Positions 44,049-52,944 of a DNA stretch of 64,000 bases are shown here, piece after piece. The notes under the pieces are model-generated. The model was not told the DNA's origin and did not search any database. It saw nothing but the letters and a program-made list of their open reading frames with translations. The stretch lies in the NCBI GenBank assembly GCA_028282705.1, contig JANQHI010000006.1:62001-126000 (forward strand), in the 5' to 3' direction. The translations under genes were made by a program, and so were the position numbers. Position 1 is the first letter of the stretch. Every line of letters begins with the position of its first letter. This DNA is from Prolixibacteraceae bacterium (GTDB taxonomy: Bacteria > Bacteroidota > Bacteroidia > Bacteroidales > Prolixibacteraceae).

Positions 44049-45326
44049 TTAAATCCCCTCGTCCCTAAGTGCATCAATAGGTTTTATTTTAATGGCCCTC
44101 CTTGCAGGTATTAACCCTGCAATTACTCCTGAAACTACCAAGACAGATAAGGCAGCCATTGCCATGGTAAAGCTAATTTCAGGACGCCTGAAAAACACAT
44201 CATCATTACTTCCTGCATTGGCTTCAAGTGCCATATTTAACAATTCAAGCAGTCCAACTCCCAGTGCCAACCCAATGTAGCCAGCCAGGACAGTTAGGAA
44301 TACACTCTCAGCAACAATATGGAGGATAATGGTGTATGGGGTTGCACCAATTGCGCGTTGTATGCCAATTTCCTGGGTGCGCTCTTTTATAATAACCAAC
44401 ATGATGTTGCTTACCCCAATAACACCTGCCAACAGGGTACCAATTCCAACAATCCAGGTAAGCACCTGTATCCCAGTAAATAAACCTGTATATTTTATAA
44501 ATTCAGTTTCAATATTAAATGAGCTGATTGCCTGGTTGTCATCAGGAGCTATATCATGCCTTTCTTTGATGATCTTTTTCATTTTTTCTTCTACCACGCT
44601 AACAGGTGTGCCTTTTTCAGAGGTTAAAGAGAAAAAGTGTATCTGGTCACCATAATTAAAAGCCCTTTGCATGGTTGTGAATGGGACAATAATGGTCTCT
44701 TCTTTACGCCCACCTCCAATGTTTATCCTTGTTGTGGGATGCATCACCCCAACCACCTGGAAATAAACACCACTTATTTTGAGGTATTGACCAATGGGGC
44801 CTTCATCTGGTTCAAACATTAGCTCTTCAACCCGTTCGCCAATAATACAGATCTTACGTGACTGGAAAGCATCAATTTCATTCATTAACCTTCCTTTTAC
44901 AGGAACCCAGGGGTCAATTTTGAAATAATCAGGGTAGTCGCCATAAATGTTAAATGCACCTGTTTTTTCACCTCTAATTGTGTTTTCTCCCTGAAAATCC
45001 CTTGGACCAAATAACCGTGGGGACAAATATTCCAGTTCTTTTACTTTTGACTTAAAAACTTCAATATCAGAGTTGTTATATAGCCACCTGCGCCCTCTCT
45101 GGAACCCTTTATAAGGTACACTTGTGCGGTCAGTCCAGAAAAATGCAGAGTTAGATGCAAAAGAACTGATCCCATCCATGACCCCATTTTCTAGGGCTTT
45201 GCCTGCACCAGACATAATGATCAGCATAAATATACCCCAGAATACCCCAAAGGCTGTCATAAAGCTTCTTAGCCTGTTTTTTTTCAGGGCACTTAGTATT
45301 TCTTTCCATAGGTCTAAATCAAACAT
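44049..45326 (-). CDS. MacB-like ABC permease, second copy
   Basis: A 425-residue permease with the FtsX/MacB layout: an N-terminal helix (SFMTAFGVFWGIFMLIIMSG, about 20-39), a large periplasmic domain (about 45-285) and three C-terminal helices (ITWIVGIGTLLAGVIGVSN; TVLAGYIGLALGVGLLEL; LSVLVVSGVIAGLIPA), then ARRAIKIKPIDALRDE. There is no fused ATPase. It is about the same size and order as the preceding 420-residue permease and shares motifs such as GVSNIMLVIIKERTQEIG, so the two are paralogues that may form a heterodimer. A hairpin-containing 93-bp gap separates them. Confidence 0.92.
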   Translation of the reverse strand: MFDLDLWKEILSALKKNRLRSFMTAFGVFWGIFMLIIMSGAGKALENGVMDGISSFASNSAFFWTDRTSVPYKGFQRGRRWLYNNSDIEVFKSKVKELEYLSPRLFGPRDFQGENTIRGEKTGAFNIYGDYPDYFKIDPWVPVKGRLMNEIDAFQSRKICIIGERVEELMFEPDEGPIGQYLKISGVYFQVVGVMHPTTRINIGGGRKEETIIVPFTTMQRAFNYGDQIHFFSLTSEKGTPVSVVEEKMKKIIKERHDIAPDDNQAISSFNIETEFIKYTGLFTGIQVLTWIVGIGTLLAGVIGVSNIMLVIIKERTQEIGIQRAIGATPYTIILHIVAESVFLTVLAGYIGLALGVGLLELLNMALEANAGSNDDVFFRRPEISFTMAMAALSVLVVSGVIAGLIPARRAIKIKPIDALRDEGI

Positions 45327-45419
45327 AATGAGCCTCTTTTTTATTGCCCTCCAAAAGAGGGGGTATTTATTGCCTCTCTTTTTCCCTCCAATGGAAGGAT
45401 TAACGATGGCTTTTCATTG

Positions 45420-46682
45420 TTATTCATCTCTTAATGCTACTATTGGTTTTATCCTGGCTGCCCTTTTAGCTGGTATGTAGCCTGCAAGTGCCCCAGCTAC
45501 AATCAACAGAACAGTTGAAGCAATGGCTATATTTAGGTCAACAGTAGGGTTCCTAAATAACGAATCGCCTCTTCCCTGGTTGCTAGCCATTGAAGCTTCA
45601 TAGGATTGTTCAACAATAATGTTTATCCCTTCCATGAGCCCTGTGCCAAGGATAAGCCCTATATAGCCAGCAATGGTTGTGATAAGGATAGATTCAAGTA
45701 AAATGAGCCCAACTACAGATGCAGGGCTTGCCCCAATAGCCTTCCTTATCCCAATTTCCTTTGTACGTTCTTTAACTACTATTAGCATGATGTTGCTAAC
45801 CCCAACAATGCCTGCAATCAGGGTTCCAACCCCAATGATCCAAATAAAAATGGTGATTGCCTGAAAAATTTTCATGGTTTCCAGGTAAGCTTCCAGTTTG
45901 TTGAACATCCCCAGGGCATCATCATCTTTAGGGTCAAACCTGTGTTTCCGGGCTATGGAGTTTTTAATCTTATCTTCAATCTGCTGGCTTTCAGCCAGGG
46001 TTTGCCCATCAATGGTAATAGCTAAACTATGTAACCTGTTTGAACCATTAAAAACTTTTTGGGCTGTTGAAACAGGTATCCAGGCACTTCTGTTCCTTGT
46101 TGAGCCTGGTTCACGGCAAATCCCAATTACCCTGAATGGTATATTGCTGATTTTTACATATTCCCCAATAGCTTCTTTTTCCTTGAAAATGCCATCATAA
46201 ACATCTTTCCCAAGGACAACCACTTTCCTGGTTTTATCAATATCAACCTGGTTAATAAACCTGCCTTCATCAAGAATTAGTTGTTCAACATCTTTCAGGT
46301 CAGGGTGGCATGAGATGGTTGTATATTCCCCATATTCACCTTCAAAAGAATACTGGGTGCTACCCATAAAGTACCTTCCTGAAGCTGCATCAACACCTCC
46401 AAGATTTTTCACTAATTCGCGGTCTGAATTTGTAAAACGGACAGGGCGCCCTTTTTTAAGCCCCTGGTAAGGGATGCTGGTTTCGCCCGTCCAAATCCAC
46501 ATAGCATTTACAGCATCTTGCTTAAAATTCTCGGCAACACCACGGCTAAGCCCATTCCCTGAACCTAATAAGATCATCAGCATAAATATCCCCCAGGCTA
46601 CACTAAATCCTGTAAGGAAGGTCCTCATTTTGTTTTTTTTGATGGTAGAAAGAATTTCTTGCCACTTGTCAACATCAAACAT
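45420..46682 (-). CDS. MacB-like ABC permease, first copy
   Basis: The 420-residue paralogue of the next gene, with the same plan: an N-terminal helix after FDVDKWQEILSTIKKNKMRT, a MacB periplasmic core domain, three C-terminal helices, and the end ARIKPIVALRDE. The GVSNIMLIVVKERTKEIGIRKAIGA segment faces the ATPase. The ATPase gene lies ten bases upstream and both have the same direction, so this is the likely core permease of the exporter. The inferred system exports peptides, macrolides or lipid-like molecules; the substrate is unknown. Confidence 0.92.
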   Translation of the reverse strand: MFDVDKWQEILSTIKKNKMRTFLTGFSVAWGIFMLMILLGSGNGLSRGVAENFKQDAVNAMWIWTGETSIPYQGLKKGRPVRFTNSDRELVKNLGGVDAASGRYFMGSTQYSFEGEYGEYTTISCHPDLKDVEQLILDEGRFINQVDIDKTRKVVVLGKDVYDGIFKEKEAIGEYVKISNIPFRVIGICREPGSTRNRSAWIPVSTAQKVFNGSNRLHSLAITIDGQTLAESQQIEDKIKNSIARKHRFDPKDDDALGMFNKLEAYLETMKIFQAITIFIWIIGVGTLIAGIVGVSNIMLIVVKERTKEIGIRKAIGASPASVVGLILLESILITTIAGYIGLILGTGLMEGINIIVEQSYEASMASNQGRGDSLFRNPTVDLNIAIASTVLLIVAGALAGYIPAKRAARIKPIVALRDE

Positions 46683-46692
46683 AGTATGTGGT

Positions 46693-47418
46693 TTAAGCTG
46701 TTTCCAATTCTTTCATATACTGGTGTTTGAAACTTTGCAAATCACCATTTTTAATGATTTCTGAAATTACCCCATCTTTCAGGCGGATAATTTTTTGGGT
46801 CATGGCAGCAATGTCATGCTCATGGGTAACAATAATTACTGTTATCCCTTCAGCATTAATCTCTTTCAATATTTCCATAACCTCATAGGATGTGCTGGTA
46901 TCAAGTGCACCAGTAGGCTCATCAGCTAATATCATTTTGGGTTTTGATATTAAAGACCTGGCAATGGCAACGCGCTGTTTTTGCCCTCCTGATAACTCAT
47001 TAGGCATGTGTTCTGCCCACTCAGCCAATCCCAGTTTTTCAAGATACTCCATGGCAATTTTGTTACGTTTTTTCCTCCCCACCCCTTTGTAATAAAGTGG
47101 AAGTGCAACATTTTCCATGGCATTTTTGAACGAGATCAGGTTGAAAGATTGAAAAACAAAACCCACCAACTCATTTCGGAATTTGGCGGCCTTTTTTTCA
47201 CTCATATCCTTAACTAGTGTACCATTAAGCTTGTATTCTCCTTGCTCATAAGAATCAAGGATGCCTAAAATATTTAATAAGGTTGATTTGCCTGAACCAG
47301 AAGAGCCCATAATTGAAACAAACTCCCCCTGGTTAACATCCAGGTTAATTCCTTTTAGTACATGTAGTGAGTTCGATCCTGTAATATAGGATTTGTGGAC
47401 ATTATTAAGACTTAACAT
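46693..47418 (-). CDS. MacB-type ABC ATPase
   Basis: A 241-residue ATPase with Walker A GSSGSGKST (about 38-46), Q loop FVFQSFNLISF, signature LSGGQKQRVAIARSL (about 142-156), Walker B MILADEPTGALDT and switch VTHEHDIAA. This is the lipoprotein/macrolide exporter branch. It heads an operon of five genes reading permease, permease, HlyD adaptor and TolC-like channel. The ATG at 47418 starts MLSLNNVHKSYITG. The 540-bp upstream gap holds no gene. Confidence 0.93.
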   Translation of the reverse strand: MLSLNNVHKSYITGSNSLHVLKGINLDVNQGEFVSIMGSSGSGKSTLLNILGILDSYEQGEYKLNGTLVKDMSEKKAAKFRNELVGFVFQSFNLISFKNAMENVALPLYYKGVGRKKRNKIAMEYLEKLGLAEWAEHMPNELSGGQKQRVAIARSLISKPKMILADEPTGALDTSTSYEVMEILKEINAEGITVIIVTHEHDIAAMTQKIIRLKDGVISEIIKNGDLQSFKHQYMKELETA

Positions 47419-47957
47419 AGTTTTCTGAATGATAGTTTTATAAGATTTCTTAGCACTTGCATTATTTTCACAGTAAATTTTTTAAAAAATGGGTTGTAGT
47501 ACCAATATTTTTCGATAAACAACCTCTTTTTTAATGTGAATCAAAGAATATACCAATTTGTGATAGCTCTAATTCTCATAGCTTTATACATCTGACGCTT
47601 TTTGTGTTGAATAGTTACAATTGTGGTACTATGAGAAGTTTACCATTGAATTAAGGGGTTTTATTAACCTGAGTCCGACTTAAAATATCTGCTCAGTTTC
47701 AATTAATTTTTAGCAGAAATTGATCCAGGTTTTTAAAGGACTATCTGGATAATTCGAAAAATTATGGGGTGATTTATGCAAAAATTAGGGAAATCCAAAG
47801 GAAAATACAGAAATGCACAACCTTTGCACCAAAAATACCTAAAATAGCCGGCTATTCCTGCGATATTTTTAATACAATTCCCTCACATTTCTGTATTTCT
47901 GAGCTTAACATTTTAAATCGAGCTCAGGTTATTAGTAACGAGGTACTCACTTATAGT
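47419..47957. other. 539-bp gene-free stretch upstream of the efflux operon
   Basis: No convincing gene on either strand. It contains the palindromes ATTTTTTAAAAAAT (47477-47490) and AATAGCCGGCTATT (47843-47856), the latter G/C-rich in an A/T-rich background. I see no exact TAnnTTTG promoter. It must carry the control region of the efflux operon and possibly the 3' end of the KamA-like transcript. Confidence 0.5.
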
Positions 47958-50147
47958 TTAGATAATTTCAAGGTTTGTTAGTTCTTTTGTTACCTGGTAA
48001 TCATATTCAGGGTATTCAAATAAGCTTAACCTTGGTTCAGTTTGCCCCATTGAATACCCATAAACACCATTATATACTGATATATCTTCTCCCATTTCTT
48101 CCAGCTGGGTTAAATATTCACTTATTGATTTTGATTCAATAATAATGACCTTTCCCATTTTTTCTATAATGGGGCTATGGTTCCTGTTTATGTCATGGTC
48201 AAACTCCAGTATCCTGCGCCCATATCGTGTGATGCCTATGACCCTGAAAGTCATGCTCTTTCCCACGCCAGGCAGGTTGAGGACATTCCTGTCAAAGGAA
48301 AGGAAGTTTTGCCCAATTTCCTTCCTGATCCCATTAATTTGTTCAGTTATTTTTTCTGGATTGTTGGTAAGCCCTTCAACCTTTTTATGCAGGTTCCCAG
48401 GTATATTGCCCAAGATTTTTTCTTCTTGTTGCTCTTGCACAGAACGGGCATTGGGGACAAAATTGAAGTTGTTTTCCATATATCCTTTTACAGTGAAAGT
48501 ATAATATGGTAAAATGCCTATTTCATTGAGTGTTTCCCTGAGTTTTGCAGAGTGCCCCCTGCGTGAAGCAGCAGTAGTAAATACCATTTGGTTGGTTACT
48601 CCCCAACCAGCTTTTAGCAACCTTGTTACTCCAATTTTTGCTTCAGGTGTGATTTCCATTGGAGAGATAAAATGGGTTTGGATGATAAACTGTTTTATTC
48701 CAATTTTGGATGCTTTTATTTTAAACTGTTTCAATATTTCAGCCAGGCTTTCGGTAATCCTTTGTGGCAGGTAAACTGGTAAGCGCGTGCCAATCCTAAC
48801 CCTAGTAATTTCAGCAAACTTTTTACCATCAGCCCTAGTTTTGTTGGCCTCTTTTTTCCTGAATGCCATACCATAAATTGAATTAAGTATCTTTTCAAGG
48901 TTTTTATCACTGGTCATAAGCCCATCACCTCCTGTAATGAGGATATCCCTCAGTTGGGTGTCATTCTCAAAATAGGCCATTAATTCCTGGAGCTTTTCAT
49001 CCCATGAGCCTTGAGGTTTTAACTTGTCCAAGTTGAAATTGAGGTTTCCCCTTTGGAAATCGTACATGCGCTGACAGCTTGCACAAAGCCCCCCACAAGC
49101 CCTTCCCATGGTATCAGGTATTAATATGGCAACTTCAGGGTAGCGCCTGTGGATATTGTTGTAAGGAGGCAATAACCAACCTGCAGCATTAGGTTTGCCT
49201 GGCTCAATTTTGTCTTCTTTTTCCCAGGCAACTATATTCCCAAATTCCCCAACAAGTTGTTTGGTGTAGATGATATAATTTCTTATTGCAAGGTCTGCTC
49301 CAGCTGCAAATGAAGGGATAGTAACATGCAGTAAAGAGAGGTAATATGGGTTTATGAAAAAAGGGATGCCTGCTTTTCTTGCTTTACGCAAAATTTTCAT
49401 GGTATCTGGATCCAGGGAGTAATCCATCATTTCATTTAATAATTCGGGAGACCTGATAGCAAAACGCAAATGGAAATTACCTTCATCCCACCACCTAAGC
49501 ATTTTTTCCCTCTTTTGGAGTTGCCCATCTTTAACCTCAAACAGGTATTTGGAAGTTTTAATTTCCTTGTTATCAATTTTTTTGATCAAGACATCAATAA
49601 TCCTGTCACGGTTTTTTTCACGTAGTTTAATAACCCTTTCATCTAATCCTGACAGAAACCTGTTTTTCCATTCAGTAACCTCTTGTGGAGAAGGGATGTC
49701 CCTTTTTTCTGCACCTTTGAATTGCCTGAATAAGTGCAACATGTCTTCAAAAAAACCTGGCCTGGCACCACCTTTCCCAAAGTTAACTGCCAGCCAAATC
49801 ATTTTTATTGGGTTGCTTACAGCCATTTGCCCCCTTAGGTTCAGGTCTTCATATTCCCTGCCTGCATGGTCTACATAGTCTAATATCCTTATGGAAGCAT
49901 AATCCTGCCAGGTTATTTTTTGAAAAGTTTCATAATTGGATTCTTTGCCTAAGTAATATTGATAAGCAAAATCATTTTGTTTCAATTTAGGTAAAACCCA
50001 GTTTTTTACACTTTCAAGGGCTTCAGTTTCATTGTTTGACTCAACCATTATCTTTTTCAGGGTTGGATTTTCCTGCATTAATAATTTAAGTAGTTTATGA
50101 GCCCTAACATTAATAGCTATAAGGTCAAGGGAATGTGGCGTATTCAT
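47958..50147 (-). CDS. KamA-family radical SAM protein with long N-terminal extension
   Basis: A 729-residue protein. The radical SAM cluster motif CGGLCASC (C351, C355, C358; CxxxCxxC) is preceded by NIHRRYPEVAILIPD and followed by LRDILITGGDGLMTSD, which parallels lysine 2,3-aminomutase (KamA). The PLP-binding region and C-terminal half include QTHFISPMEITPEA and TAASRRGH. Typical KamA proteins have about 420 residues; here about 240 extra N-terminal residues (starting MNTPHSLDLIAINVRAHKLL) have no recognised domain. Aminomutase activity is plausible, but the substrate is unknown. It is monocistronic and divergent from era. ATG 50147 is the natural start. Confidence 0.8.
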   Translation of the reverse strand: MNTPHSLDLIAINVRAHKLLKLLMQENPTLKKIMVESNNETEALESVKNWVLPKLKQNDFAYQYYLGKESNYETFQKITWQDYASIRILDYVDHAGREYEDLNLRGQMAVSNPIKMIWLAVNFGKGGARPGFFEDMLHLFRQFKGAEKRDIPSPQEVTEWKNRFLSGLDERVIKLREKNRDRIIDVLIKKIDNKEIKTSKYLFEVKDGQLQKREKMLRWWDEGNFHLRFAIRSPELLNEMMDYSLDPDTMKILRKARKAGIPFFINPYYLSLLHVTIPSFAAGADLAIRNYIIYTKQLVGEFGNIVAWEKEDKIEPGKPNAAGWLLPPYNNIHRRYPEVAILIPDTMGRACGGLCASCQRMYDFQRGNLNFNLDKLKPQGSWDEKLQELMAYFENDTQLRDILITGGDGLMTSDKNLEKILNSIYGMAFRKKEANKTRADGKKFAEITRVRIGTRLPVYLPQRITESLAEILKQFKIKASKIGIKQFIIQTHFISPMEITPEAKIGVTRLLKAGWGVTNQMVFTTAASRRGHSAKLRETLNEIGILPYYTFTVKGYMENNFNFVPNARSVQEQQEEKILGNIPGNLHKKVEGLTNNPEKITEQINGIRKEIGQNFLSFDRNVLNLPGVGKSMTFRVIGITRYGRRILEFDHDINRNHSPIIEKMGKVIIIESKSISEYLTQLEEMGEDISVYNGVYGYSMGQTEPRLSLFEYPEYDYQVTKELTNLEII

Positions 50148-50273
50148 GGCTAAAATTGTTAATTGTGTTCAATCTTGATCATTTAAGGTATAAAAAATAG
50201 GGACAACATCAAAATTATAAACCATTAAGGATAACCAGTGATTCAGGCATATTTTCACCATGGATAATTTTTC

Positions 50274-50281
50274 TATCTTTG
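50274..50281 (+). promoter_or_regulatory. -7 box of era
   Basis: TATCTTTG matches TAnnTTTG exactly and lies inside the 15-codon stretch before era's ATG 50305, so the upstream ATG 50260 is not used. The -33 region shows only TTTTC. Confidence 0.6.
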
Positions 50282-50304
50282 CGCTGATTCTTAGAGAATT
50301 GAAT

Positions 50305-51186
50305 ATGGCTCATAAAGCAGGTTTTGTAAATATAGTGGGGAATCCTAATGTAGGTAAGTCAACCATTATGAATGCATTGGTTGGGGAAAAACTGTCAATC
50401 ATTACATCAAAAATGCAAACAACCAGGCATAGGATCAAGGGTATTGTAAGTGGGGATGATTTTCAGATCGTTTATTCAGATACCCCTGGGATTTTGAAAC
50501 CTAATTACAAACTTCAGGAATCAATGCTAAAGTTTGTTGATTCAGCTTTAATTGATGCTGATATCATTTTATATGTTACTGATGTGGTTGAAGACCCTTC
50601 AAAAAACAAGGATTATATTGCAAAGATCAGGAAATCAAATATACCAGTGATTGTGCTGGTCAATAAAATTGACCTTTCAAACCAGGAAAAGGTTACTGAA
50701 CTTTTTGAATATTGGTCGGGAATATTCCCTGGAGCAACTGTTTTCCCAATTTCAGCAACCGAAAAATTTAATATTAATCCTGTATTTGACCGCATCTTAG
50801 AACTCCTTCCTGAAGGTGAGGCATTCTTTCCTAAAGATGACCTGACTGATTTGAATGAGCGGTTTTTTATGCAGGAGATCATTCGTGAAAAAATACTGTT
50901 GAATTACAAAAAAGAGGTTCCTTATTCTGTTGAAGTTGAAGTAGAGGAGTTTAAAGATGAAAGGGATATCCTCAGGATCAGGGCAATTATCCATGTGGCA
51001 CGTGACAGCCAGAAAGGGATCATCATAGGGCATCAGGGGAGATCATTAAAATGGGTTGGCACAGAAGCCAGGAAAGATGCTGAAGAGTTTTTTAGCAAGA
51101 AAATTTTCCTTGACCTTTATGTAAAAGTAGCTAAAGACTGGAGGGATAAGGACAACCAGTTAAAGAAATTTGGTTATATGGGCTAA
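50305..51186 (+). CDS. era: GTPase Era
   Basis: A 293-residue GTPase that binds 16S rRNA near its 3' end during 30S maturation. Motifs: G1 GNPNVGKST, G3 DTPG, G4 VNKIDL, and SATEKFN as the SAT-type G5. The C-terminal KH domain is seen in IIGHQGRSLKWVGTEARKDAEEF. An in-frame ATG at 50260 would add 15 residues, but MAHKAGFVNIVGNPNV is the family start and the promoter box lies downstream of 50260. der follows 32 bp later, both plus strand. Confidence 0.96.
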   Translation: MAHKAGFVNIVGNPNVGKSTIMNALVGEKLSIITSKMQTTRHRIKGIVSGDDFQIVYSDTPGILKPNYKLQESMLKFVDSALIDADIILYVTDVVEDPSKNKDYIAKIRKSNIPVIVLVNKIDLSNQEKVTELFEYWSGIFPGATVFPISATEKFNINPVFDRILELLPEGEAFFPKDDLTDLNERFFMQEIIREKILLNYKKEVPYSVEVEVEEFKDERDILRIRAIIHVARDSQKGIIIGHQGRSLKWVGTEARKDAEEFFSKKIFLDLYVKVAKDWRDKDNQLKKFGYMG

Positions 51187-51218
51187 TAGTGGTTTATTCA
51201 GAAATTAAGGATTGAAGA

Positions 51219-52529
51219 ATGAGTAGCAGGATAGTAGCAATAGTTGGAAGGCCCAATGTGGGTAAATCTACTTTATTTAACAGGCTTACAGAAACAAGGA
51301 GTGCCATTGTTGATGAAACAGCAGGGGTTACACGTGACAGGAATTATGGGAAAGCACTTTGGAATGGTATTGACTTTTCTGTTATTGATACTGGTGGCTA
51401 TGTAGTTAATTCTGATGATGTTTTTGAGGCTGAGATCAATAAGCAAGTGCAACTGGCAATTGATGAAGCTGACTCAGTTTTATTTGTCGTGGATGTGGAA
51501 TCTGGGATAACTGACCTGGATGAAGCCATTGCATCCATGCTTAGGAGGACTGAAAAAGATGTGTTTGTGGCTGTAAATAAAGTAGATAATAATTCACGCA
51601 TTATTGATGCCCAGGAATTTTATGGGTTGGGCCTTGGCGAAATTTATTGCATATCATCCATGACGGGAAGTGGTACTGGAGACCTACTTGACCAGGTAGT
51701 TGCCAACCTGCCACGCAAAGATGAAGATGATAAAGGAAAAGGGTTGCCCTATTTGTCAGTGGTTGGAAGGCCCAATGTGGGGAAATCATCATTCATCAAT
51801 ACCCTTATTGGAGAACAAAGGAACATTGTTACTGATGTGGCAGGGACAACACGTGATTCTATCCATACACGTTACAACAAATATGGGCATGATTTTATGA
51901 TTGTTGACACTGCAGGGTTACGCAAAAAAGGCAAAGTGCATGAAGACCTGGAGTTCTATTCTGTACTAAGGTCAGTGCGCACTATTGAAAATTCTGATGT
52001 ATGCTTATTACTGGTTGATGCAACACGTGGGATTGAAGCCCAGGATGTAAATATTTTTAACCTGATAGTCAGGAATAAAAAGGGAGTTGTTGTGCTTGTC
52101 AATAAGTGGGACCTTGTTGAAAAGGAAACAAATACAACCAAAAATTATGAGCATGAAATCAGGGAAAGGATTGCACCATTTTCTGATGTCCCAATTTTAT
52201 TTATTTCTGCTTTGACAAAACAGCGCGTAAGCAAAGCCCTTGATGAGGCTATTAGGGTGTATGAAAATAGGAAGAAGAAAATTAAAACTTCTGAGCTGAA
52301 TAATATTATCCTGGAGGCAGTAGAGGCTTATCCTCCTCCTTCTGTAAAAGGGAAGTATATAAAAATAAAATATGTAACCCAATTGCCATCACCGACACCA
52401 AGTTTTGCTTTATTTGCCAACCTGCCTCAATACATTAAAGAGTCCTATAAACGTTACATTGAAAATAAATTGAGGGATAATTTTGATTTTGAAGGGGTAC
52501 CCATTCAGGTATATTTCAGGAAAAAGTAA
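51219..52529 (+). CDS. der: GTPase Der (EngA)
   Basis: A 436-residue double GTPase for 50S ribosome assembly. Two G domains in tandem: [17 protein letters not shown] and NKVD in the first (about 1-160), then [21 protein letters not shown] and NKWD in the second (about 175-345), and a KH-like C-terminal domain ending VYFRKK. Length is normal. It directly follows era, an assembly-factor pair that makes sense functionally. No start ambiguity is seen. Confidence 0.97.
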   Translation: MSSRIVAIVGRPNVGKSTLFNRLTETRSAIVDETAGVTRDRNYGKALWNGIDFSVIDTGGYVVNSDDVFEAEINKQVQLAIDEADSVLFVVDVESGITDLDEAIASMLRRTEKDVFVAVNKVDNNSRIIDAQEFYGLGLGEIYCISSMTGSGTGDLLDQVVANLPRKDEDDKGKGLPYLSVVGRPNVGKSSFINTLIGEQRNIVTDVAGTTRDSIHTRYNKYGHDFMIVDTAGLRKKGKVHEDLEFYSVLRSVRTIENSDVCLLLVDATRGIEAQDVNIFNLIVRNKKGVVVLVNKWDLVEKETNTTKNYEHEIRERIAPFSDVPILFISALTKQRVSKALDEAIRVYENRKKKIKTSELNNIILEAVEAYPPPSVKGKYIKIKYVTQLPSPTPSFALFANLPQYIKESYKRYIENKLRDNFDFEGVPIQVYFRKK

Positions 52530-52612
52530 CAAGGCAAATTTTGCAGGTTACTTATCCTTACTGGTATGTTTTTTGTGACCAACCTGTACAACAGAATCTC
52601 TCAAATAAAAGT

Positions 52613-52620
52613 TATCTTTG
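52613..52620 (+). promoter_or_regulatory. -7 box upstream of the small membrane protein/mutL pair
   Basis: TATCTTTG is an exact consensus match. The start point would be near 52627, 18 nt before the ATG at 52645. No clear -33 box is seen. Confidence 0.5.
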
Positions 52621-52644
52621 TAAAGAATTCAAAAAAGCAGGACA

Positions 52645-52944
52645 ATGATTGGCAATTTTTTTCACATTCCAGGAGCAAAAAGGTTCAATTTCCGTCCCAG
52701 GTTTTATGATGCAGAAAAAGACCATGTGAAAACCAGGGAAAGGATGGTAAAAGCAGAAATGGGTATTAAAGATGATGATGGGAAGCCTTTTAAGTCAAGC
52801 ATAAAAGGCCAGTTCAGGAGGGGGATGTCCAATTCAAAATCAGCAGAAAAAGCCAGAAGGAGTTCCAACACTCGTTTGATATTCCTGATTATTATTTTGT
52901 CTTTGATTGTTTATTTATTTTTCTACACTGATTTTATTTTTTAA
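52645..52944 (+). CDS. Small conserved-looking membrane protein
   Basis: The 99-residue product is basic over most of its length (RPRFYDAEKDHVKTRERMVKAEMG, split; then KGQFRRGMSNSKSAEKARR) and ends in a single C-terminal transmembrane helix (LIFLIIILSLIVYLFFY, about 78-94), so it would be tail-anchored. I do not recognise a named family. Its stop overlaps the mutL start by one base (TAATG), so the two are translationally coupled; a functional link to mismatch repair is unproven. Confidence 0.75.
   Translation: MIGNFFHIPGAKRFNFRPRFYDAEKDHVKTRERMVKAEMGIKDDDGKPFKSSIKGQFRRGMSNSKSAEKARRSSNTRLIFLIIILSLIVYLFFYTDFIF

Noticed and set aside
48145-48504. Plus-strand ORFs inside the KamA-like gene
   Set aside because: Shadow frames of a well-conserved radical SAM protein.
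50260-50304. Extra 15 codons of era from ATG 50260
   Set aside because: They overlap an exact TAnnTTTG box, and the conserved era start is at 50305.
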